From Ampullaceana balthica (Eukaryota; Mollusca; Gastropoda; Lymnaeidae): DNA of 64,000 bases. The notes beneath the pieces are model-generated. The model worked only from the letters and a program-made list of their open reading frames with translations, searched no databases and had not been told where the DNA came from. Below, in pieces: positions 1-9,400 of the stretch (position 1 is its first letter; each line of letters begins with the position of its first letter). A program made the position numbers and the translations under genes. The stretch covers positions 687,001 through 751,000 of the forward strand of contig CALYLW010000165.1 of NCBI GenBank assembly GCA_944989445.1. Reading direction: 5' to 3'.

Positions 1-1030
1 CTTTCATAACATAGACCTCCACACTAAGATGAAAACTTTTGCTTTAGTTTAAAAAATCCTATAAAACTACTAAAATTGTTTATATTTACAAAGAAAACAA
101 CCTTAAATTTACAACCAAAATCTGCAATAGCCCCCGTCCATACCCCTCTCCTCATTTGTCTTATTGATTTTAACCTACGCCAACGCATTACTTGTCCTGG
201 ACCACCTTCCATACCCCCACTAACTTAGTAAAACGGCCATACATCAAGTGGTAACATATGGTCATCCAAACCCATCGCCTCGTTTGTACTATTGATTTTA
301 ACCTAAACCAATGCATTCTAAGTCCACTTCGTCACTTTTAGTACATACTTTATACTACCACACCTATACTAACATCAGATCAACAGCCAAACCCGCGTTT
401 TTTTCTATCCCTCCTAAAGTTGTCTAATTAATTATAATATATACTAAACCCTTCCTAATTGTAACTTATACCATCGTCTGCCCCCACTATGTTATTTGAA
501 TTAAATTACCCACCAACAATACCTGTCCAGCAGAGTACCCCAAATAAAATACATCGCCTAACAACCTGAAACACATTTTAAAAAAAAACGTAATTAAAAC
601 CCTTAAATACTAGTAATACTACCATTCAACAAATAAAATACAATTAAAAAATAATAAAATACCTTGAGAACCTTAAAATACTACCATTCGACAAATAAAA
701 CACAATTAAAAAATAAAGAGAAATAGGTTGAGAACCACTCAATACATAAAATAAATTTATAAATAAATATAAAAAATTAATAAATATAAAAATTAAATAA
801 ATTGAAAAAAGTTAAAAAAGGGGAAGTAAGAATTAAATACAAATACACGATTATCCCCCTTTAAACACCAGAAAATTTGAATTTCCCACCACACGTCCTA
901 CATATAACAATGTGATATCCTAATTAACATAATTAACATTAAATACTAATTAATTTGTCTAAGATAATTAACATGTTGTATAACAACATGACACTTATGC
1001 TAGCCTATTTAAGTTGTCTAATTAACATAA
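1..1030. other. AT-rich non-coding sequence, G-poor on the + strand
   Basis: No gene seen. G is very scarce on the + strand (for example 1 G in 601-660). Two diverged direct duplications are visible: about 137-190 against 264-318, and about 620-670 against 672-735. Confidence 0.6.
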
Positions 1031-1160
1031 TTATCGCGCGCCGCCGCCAGTAAGGGCAACAGCTGTGGTGACGTCACGGTGGCGCGCCACACTTTTTCGA
1101 CCCGAAACGTCCAACCCTAACTACTTTTTTGGCTGAAGAAAATTTTGCGCCGTATTTGGC
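1031..1160 (+). promoter_or_regulatory. CpG-rich segment, candidate CNDP2 promoter
   Basis: A short GC/CpG-rich island in very AT-rich surroundings. It holds CGCGCGCCGCCGCC, a perfect CRE palindrome TGACGTCA at 1069-1076, CAGCTG and GGCGCGCC. It lies 2.1 kb upstream of the first recognised coding exon on the same strand, which fits a promoter plus 5' non-coding exon. No TATA box was recognised. Confidence 0.45.
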
Positions 1161-1942
1161 AAGCAGCGTCGGCTGAGGGGTCTAAATGTATAAGCAGATG
1201 CTTATTGAAACATCTATAAACTTTGATTTGACTGTAATATTGATGTCAAAAATCTGCTGTCCTTGACAGAAATAATATGAAAAAACATCGTCATGATAGG
1301 ATGGAAATTCATTTCATGATTCATTATTCTCCATATCAAAATAAAATATATAACTTTTGATTAAAATTGGTAACATTTTAAATTTAATATACTGAGCCTA
1401 CGAACTATAAAATTACAGAGCATTGAATAGTTTAATGGCATCATTGTACAATTTAAAAAGTTTAATACAATAGAGAACACTTACTTTTGTCAAGTTAAAA
1501 ATTTCCTCCTCTGCTGCTTGCATCCATCCATCATAACGTGTTATTGACTTTGCAGAAACTGATTACTAGGAATTTCTCTTTAAGATGAGCTGGTTCTCTA
1601 AATAATAAATCACCTGACTATATGGATCTGGATAATCCAAGGGAATGTCATGGGTAAATTTGCACCACTAGTGAGACAAGAGTAGCAGAATTTTCATTTC
1701 ATTGTCATGTTTTGTAACTTATGGGACACTCTGGGCTTGAATTTAGTATTTGGTTCTATAGATAATAAAAATATATATCAATGAGGCTCATCCACATGGG
1801 TGTGTGGGTGGGGGGGGGCATGACTGTTTTTTTGCTTGGCTTTTGTTGGGGATTGAACTCAAGATTGAGATTCATTCATTAATGATGCAGTGCAATGTCA
1901 TCCCTCTTGCTACTTGAAAGTGGTGAGTTCAATGTTTGGGGT
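1161..1942. other. Non-coding, possible 5' region of CNDP2
   Basis: No coding exon recognised. A start-codon exon for CNDP2 may lie here or in the array that follows, but I could not find one with confidence. Confidence 0.4.
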
Positions 1943-3221
1943 TGTACACAGTACACAGCTATTTCTGTTGGAATGAACACCGGTCTCTCCAGTTGTACAC
2001 AGCTATTTCTGTTGGAATGAACACCGGTCTCTCCACTTGTACACAGCTATTTCTGTTGGAATGAACACCGGTCTCTCCACTTGTACACAGCTATTTCTGT
2101 TGGAATGAACACCGGTCTCTCCACTTGTACACAGCTATTTCTGTTGGAATGAACACCGGTCTCTCCACTTGTACACAGCTATTTCTGTTGGAATGAACAC
2201 CGGTCTCTCCAGTTGTACACAGCTATTTCTGTTGGAATGAACACCGGTCTCTCCACTTGTACACAGCTATTTCTGTTGGAATGAACACCGGTCTCTCCAC
2301 TTGTACACAGCTATTTCTGTTGGAATGAACACCGGTCTCTCCACTTGTACACAGCTATTTCTGTTGGAATGAACACTGGTCTCTCCAGTTGTACACAGCT
2401 ATTTCTGTTGGAATGAACACCGGTCTCTCCACTTGTACACAGCTATTTCTGTTGGAATGAACACTGGTCTCTCCACTTGTACACAGCTATTTCTGTTGGA
2501 ATGAACACCGGTCTCTCCAGTTGTACACAGCTATTTCTGTTGGAATGAACACTGGTCTCTCCAGTTGTACACAGCTATTTCTGTTGGAATGAACACCGGT
2601 CTCTCCAGTTGTACACAGCTATTTCTGTTGGAATGAACACCGGTCTCTCCAGTTGTACACAATTTCTGTTGGAATGAACAGCGGTCTCTCCACTTGTACA
2701 CAGCTATTTCTGTTGGAATGAACACCGGTCTCTCCACTTGAACACAGCTATTTCTGTTGGAATGAACACCGGTCTCTCCACTTGTACACAGCTATTTCTG
2801 TTGGAATGAACACCGGTCTCTCCAGTTCTACACAGCTATTTCTGTTGGAATGAACACCGGTCTCTCCACTTGTACACAGATATTTCTGTTGGAATGAACA
2901 CCGGTCTCTCCACTTGTACACAGCTATTTCTGTTGGAATGAACACCGGTCTCTCCACTTGTACACAGCTATTTCTGTTGGAATGAACACCGGTCTCTCCA
3001 CTTGTACACAGCTATTTCTGTTGGAATGAACACTGGTCTCTCCACTTGTACACAGCTATTTCTGTTGGAATGAACACTGGTCTCTCCACTTGTACACAGC
3101 TATTTCTGTTGGAATGAACACCGGTCTCTCCACTTGTACACAGCTATTTCTGTTGGAATGAACACCGGTCTCTCCAGTTGTACACAGCTATTTCTGTTGG
3201 AATGAACATCGGTCTCTCCAG
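1943..3221. repeat. 44-bp tandem array, about 29 copies
   Basis: Unit contains ACAGCTATTTCTGTTGGAAT and CACCGGTCTCTCCACTTG; repeats fall exactly 44 bp apart. Variants are C/T in ACCGG/ACTGG and C/G in CCACTTG/CCAGTTG. The array runs to 40 bp before the first coding exon. Short open frames in it are by-products of the repeat. Confidence 0.97.
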
Positions 3222-3260
3222 CCTGGCAGAAGATTTTCTTAAAATTGACAATTTTTTCAG

Positions 3261-3420
3261 GGCTGATGGAATAAATCTAATTCCTCTATTTAACAGACAC
3301 ATAGATGAGAAACAAGAGCTTTATGTCCAGCGTCTGAGAGAAGCAGTGGCCATACAAAGTGTTTCAGCATGGCCCGACAAACGGCCAGAAATAAAAAGAA
3401 TGATTGAATGGGCAGGAGAG
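3261..3420 (+). CDS. CNDP2: CNDP2 exon 1 of the visible model
   Basis: The acceptor is the pyrimidine-rich ATTTTTTCAG ending at 3260 and the donor is GTATGT at 3421. The exon encodes residues 1-53, including [10 protein letters not shown] and [18 protein letters not shown], which match the N-terminus of the family. Base 3261 completes a codon begun upstream. A weaker alternative acceptor ends at 3296. If no upstream exon exists, an in-frame ATG at 3202 in the last 44-bp repeat unit could start translation, adding about 20 residues unrelated to the family. Confidence 0.85.
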
Positions 3421-6400
3421 GTATGTACATAAATTTTTATGTGACCAGTTGATACGGGGGTTGCCCAAGGAACATTTCAGCGTTATTAATACTCTAATGA
3501 TAATGCCTTAAGTTTTATTAACAATATTTTTTTAAAGGATGGCACCTCCTTTTACCCCTTCTTTTCATTAGGAGCTGAAAAAGCTTGGTGGATCTGTTGA
3601 GTATGCAGATTTGGGCTACCAAAATTTGCCAGACGGTACAAAACTTGAACTTCCTCCAGTACTGCTGGGGACACTGGGAAATGATCAAAATAAAAAAACT
3701 CTCCTCGTCTATGGACATTTGGATGTTCAGCCAGCTGAAAAGGTTAGAGATTAATTTATAGTGGGATGAAGTTTTCTTTTATTTAGATAAAATATTGGCT
3801 ACCAAATGAACGCTATCATATTTAGTATTATTTAGGCATTCCTTTCTTTTCTATAGAAAAAATAAAATAAATATATTTAGCAACATTTATAATTTAAATA
3901 TGTTTTGTGCATTTATTTTAAAAAATCCATTTCTTACAGTCTATTACGACTTTACATTTATAATCTGTATTATTAGAATGGTAAGCTTGATGGTAAGCTT
4001 GATGGTAAGCTTGATGATTTATGAGTTGATAAAGTTTAAACAGAGTTCTCTGTTATCATCTCACAGCAATGTGTGTAACCAAGTATTTTATTTAATCTAG
4101 TCTGATGGCTGGGATACTGAGCCCTTTGAACTGACAGAAGTTGATGGCAAGCTGTACGGCCGTGGTTCAACAGATGATAAGGTATGTGGCTAGTTGTTAT
4201 ATGATGTCATATGTGGCTAGTTGTTATAGGATGTCAACACCAAGACTGTATCAATTACTTGGTTAGAGGTTAAGATGAAATGCTGTTAAAATATGCTGTC
4301 CAAGGTCTCTGTTTTTTTCGGGTCCTGTGTTTAAAAGAAATGTTTAACTTTTTAAATCAATGCTTAGGTTTTTCAGGGCCCAGTACTTGGGTGGTTAAAT
4401 ATCTTTAAGTTATATATTTAAAACAGGGCCCAGTACTTGGGTGGTTAAATGTGATTGAGGCTCTGCAACAACTGAAGCAAGAAATCCCTGTCAATTTCAA
4501 GGTGCGTACACATTATTTAGATGCACATTCCAATTCAGATATCAGTAGTTGCTGTCTGCCTGTTAAATATAAAAGATGGAAAGATGTAAGAGGGACCAGC
4601 TGAAGTGGTTCAATATTCATCTCTGAAGCTCAACATATTTTTGAAAAGACATTTTCTACAAGCACCACCCCACACCCAACTCCCCACACAGCACACCCCA
4701 CACAGCACACCCCACACAGCACACCACAAAGCACACCACAAAGCACACCCCACACAGCACACCCCACACAGCACACCCCACACAGCACACCCCACACAGC
4801 ACACCCCACACAGCACATTTATTTTGCCTGTGGTTTGATGAAATGGTTTATAATTAAACAATATAATTTGCAATGTCACCTCTGTAGTGTCTGTCCGTGA
4901 CGCTACTGATTTTAGAAAGCAGCGCACCAAATTACTGCACCAATGCATCAAAAGGTGTGCAAATTAAAGATGCGCTGTAAAAAAATATATGACGTCATTG
5001 TTTTCGCTCATATTTAATTTTGGAAAAGGGATCAATGTAAAAAGAGGATTTGATGATGGTTAATTATAACATAAAAAAAACAAAGGGGGCGCCATAGGCG
5101 CCCTACAACCCTTATTATAAAATACTTTGTGTACATTTCAGAAAGTTTAATATTTCGTATTTATCAAACAAGGACAAGTTAGTTGGGCTTTTGAAAAAGG
5201 TCGGCGCTGTAGGCGACCTAAAAAAAGTAAATTTTTATAAAATAAATAGATTTCAGCTGAAAACTTCCGTCATTTTTGACGGGTGATACGCTAGTATAAA
5301 AATAAAATCCAACAAAATATACTACAAGACCCAATGTGAAGTTGGTTGGGTGTCCAGTGTGAGAATTATTCATAATTTATCTGTGGCAAATAATGTTCAC
5401 CCAACATGCTAGTACAAGGCAATGTAGTAAAGTATGAGTCAGCTGATGGAAGATTTCTGCAAATTTAAAATACATATCTCTGATCTCATCATGAACTTAA
5501 CACCTCACTCTTCACATAATTAATTTAAACACCCCACTCTTCACATAATTAACTTAAACACCCCACTCTTCACATAATTAATTTAAACACCCCACTCTTC
5601 ACATAATTAATTTAAACACCGCACTCTTCACATAATTAACTTAAACACCCCACTCTTCACATAATTAATTTAAACACCCCTCTCTTCGCATAATCTGGCA
5701 AGGTCCCCAAGTTCACCCAGCTTTGAATGGGTACCTGACATCGGTTGGGGAAAGTACAGGCGGCTGGGCATTGAGCTAGCCACTCAATCCCTCGCTCGTA
5801 TGCCATGGCTAAAAAAAACCTGTGAACACTACTTGCCCCTCGTAGTCTGAAAAGGGGACTGTAGTTTACTTTCTCTTCACATCATTCATTTAAACACCTC
5901 TCTCGTCTCATCATGAATTTTAACACCTCTCCATCATTAAATTACATCTCTCTTCATCATTAATTTAAACACCTTTCTCTTCTCATCATTAATTTAAACA
6001 CCTCTCTTGTCAGTTTATCTTTGAAGGAATGGAAGAGTCTGGCTCAGAAGGATTGGATGAACTCATTGAGAAGAGAAAGACTGACTTCCTACAGGTTTGG
6101 ATCATTCTATTTTTATGTACTGCAGACTTAATGAACATGTATGAGTTATTATTTTTTTGGGTTAATTTAATTTGTATCTGGTTCTAAAGACATGCATCTT
6201 ATTGACCCATAGGGTGTGGATTATGTGTGCATATCGGACAACTACTGGCTGGGCAAAAATAAACCTTGCATCACATACGGTCTCAGGTGGGTTGTACTGA
6301 TAGATTCATCTACTGATAGGTTCATCCACTGATAGGTTCATCCACTGATGAGGTTCATCTACTGATAGGTTCATCCACTGATGAGGTTCATCTACTGATA

Positions 6401-9400
6401 GGTTCATCTACTGATAGGTTCATCTACTGATAGGTTCATCTACTGATAGGTTCATCCACTGATAGGTTCATCCACTGATAGGTTCATCTACTGATAGGTT
6501 CATCCACTGATAGGTTCATCCACTGATAGGTTCATCTACTGATAGGTTCATCTACTGATAGGTTCATCGACTGATATGTTCATCCACTGATAGGTTCATC
6601 CACTGATAGATTCATCTACTGATAGGTTCATCCACTGATAGGTTCATCAACTGATAGGTTCATCCACTGATATCTTCATAGCTTCATCTACTGATAGGTT
6701 CATCCACTGATAGATTCATCCACTGATAGGTTCATCTACTGATAGGTTCATCTACTGATAGATTCATCTACTGATAGGTTCATCTACTGATAGATTCATC
6801 AACTGATAGATTCATCCACTGATAGATTCATCCACTGATAGATTCATCTACTGATAGATTCATCTACTGATAGATTCATCCAATGATAGATTCATCCAAT
6901 GATAGATTCATCCAATGATAGATTCATCCACTGATAGATTCATCTACTGATAGGTTCATCAACTGATAGATTCATCAACTGATAGATTCATCCACTGATA
7001 GATTCATCTACTGATAGGTTCATCTACTGATAGATTCATCCACTGATAGGTTCATCTACTGATAGATTCATCTACTGATAGATTCATCCACTGATAGATT
7101 CATCCACTGATAGGTTCATCCACTGATAGGTTCATCCACTGATAGGTTCATCTACTGATAGATTCATCTACTGATAGATTCATCCACTGATAGGTTCATC
7201 TACTGATAGATTCATCCACTGATAGGTTCATCTACTGATAGATTCATCTACTGATAGATTCATCTGTTATGACTTTAATTCCTTGATCACATATCCTTTT
7301 TTTGGGCTTGTCTTACAACACTTTAAGTTGCCCAATATTTTCTACACAAAGCTGTTCCAAATAATTAAAACATGTATGTCAAAGGGAGCTCATTTCTGTG
7401 GGAACTAAGAGTACAACTGTACTTTGATTGTTAAAAAAAACGATTGTTTGTATCAACTTTCTGTTCTTTAAACGCTAAGTTTGTTTAGTGATTAGATCCA
7501 CAAATGAAATGTATGTTTGTGTGTTGGAACAGGGGAATTTGCTATTTCTTTCTTGAGGTAGAAGGAGCCTCCCAGGACTTACATTCAGGTATCTTTGGAG
7601 GAACTGTGTAAGTAGATTACTTATTGCTGTTATATTTCATGTTTACTGTGTAAGTAGATTACTTATTGCTGTTATATTTCATGTTTACTGTGTAAGTAGA
7701 TTACTTATTGTTGTTATATTTCATGTTTATTTTGCCCATTTATTTAACTCTTTTGCTAGTAAAGATGTTCTATATGCAATTTTTCACCCTTCAATAATAC
7801 TATTAGTATTAGAAAATAAGAAATTTGTAACAATTTTTATAATTGAGAATTTAAGTGCATGTTAGACATAACAATTCCTTGTCCACAAACAGCAGCATCA
7901 TTCCTTGTCCACAAAATATTTGTTTCTCAGGTATGAAGCTATGAATGATGTCGTTGCTCTGTTGGCCAGCCTGACAGATATTAATCATAGAATTTTAATT
8001 CCCGGTATCTATGACGATGTTGAAGAGTTGACAGAGAGGGAGAGAGCCACTTACCACTCTATTGATTTTGATCACGTGAGTTAGAGAATAGACTTGATTC
8101 CCTTGATAAATATTAACATAGTTAAAAATAAATGACCTAAAGCTAAAGTTTATTTTCACTGTAATTGGTCAGGTGTGTTTTTTATTGACAAAATGACCTG
8201 AAGATATTTAGGCTACGTGCAATTATTAAACTGAAATGAAAGAATGGTTAGCGAGGAAACTAGGGAGAACAAAAGAAATTTTAACTATTCGAAATAATTT
8301 TACCATTAAAATAAATGTACCATTAAGATAAATGTACCATTAAAATAAATTTACCATTAAAATAAATGTACCATTAAAATAAATTTACCATTAAAATAAA
8401 TGACCATTAAAATAAATTTAACAAAACACATACAGATTTTTTAATTTAAAAAAAAGTAAGACTTTATAAGAAAACCGAATTAAAAAAAAACAAACCCATA
8501 TCAAATTCATGCATAAATCATTTCAATTGCTGGCTTTATCTGACCAACATTGACTAGACATATTTGACCAGCTTATTGTATTGTGACCTTTATCTGACCA
8601 ACATTGACTAGACATATTTGACCAGCTTATTGTATTGTGACCTTTATCTGACCAACATTGACTAGACATATTTGACCAGCTTATTGTATTGTGACCTTTA
8701 TCTGACCAACATTGACTAGACATATTTGACCAGCTTATTGTATTGTGACCTTTATCTGACCAACATTGACTAGTCATATTTGACCAGCTTATTGTATTGT
8801 GACCTTTATCTGACCAACATTGACTAGACATATTTGACCAGCTTATTGTATTGGGACCTTTATCTGACCAACATTGACTAGTCATATTTGACCAGCTTAT
8901 TGTATTGTGACCTTTATCTGACCAACATTGACTAGACATATTTGACCAGCTTATTGTATTGTGACCTTTATCTGACCAACATTGACTAGACATATTTGAC
9001 CAGCTTATTGTATTGTGACCTTTATCTGACCAACATTGACTAGACATATTTGACCAGCTTATTGTATTGTGACCTTTATCTGACCAACATTGACTAGTCA
9101 TATTTGACCAGCTTATTGTATTGTGACCTTTATCTGACCAACATTGACTAGACATATTTGACCAGCTTATTGTATTGTGACCTTTATCTGACCAACATTG
9201 ACTAGACATATTTGACCAGCTTATTGTATTGTGACCTTTATCTGACCAACATTGACTAGTCATATTTGACCAGCTTATTGTATTGTGACCTTTATCTGAC
9301 CAACATTGACTAGACATATTTGACCAGCTTATTGTATTGTGACCTTTATCTGACCAACATTGACTAGACATATTTGACCAGCTTATTGTATTGTGACACA

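Noticed and set aside
3202..3260. ATG at 3202 as start of the dipeptidase
   Set aside because: It would place tandem-repeat sequence in the protein; a strong acceptor at 3260 and the family alignment favour a separate upstream start exon. Kept only as an alternative.
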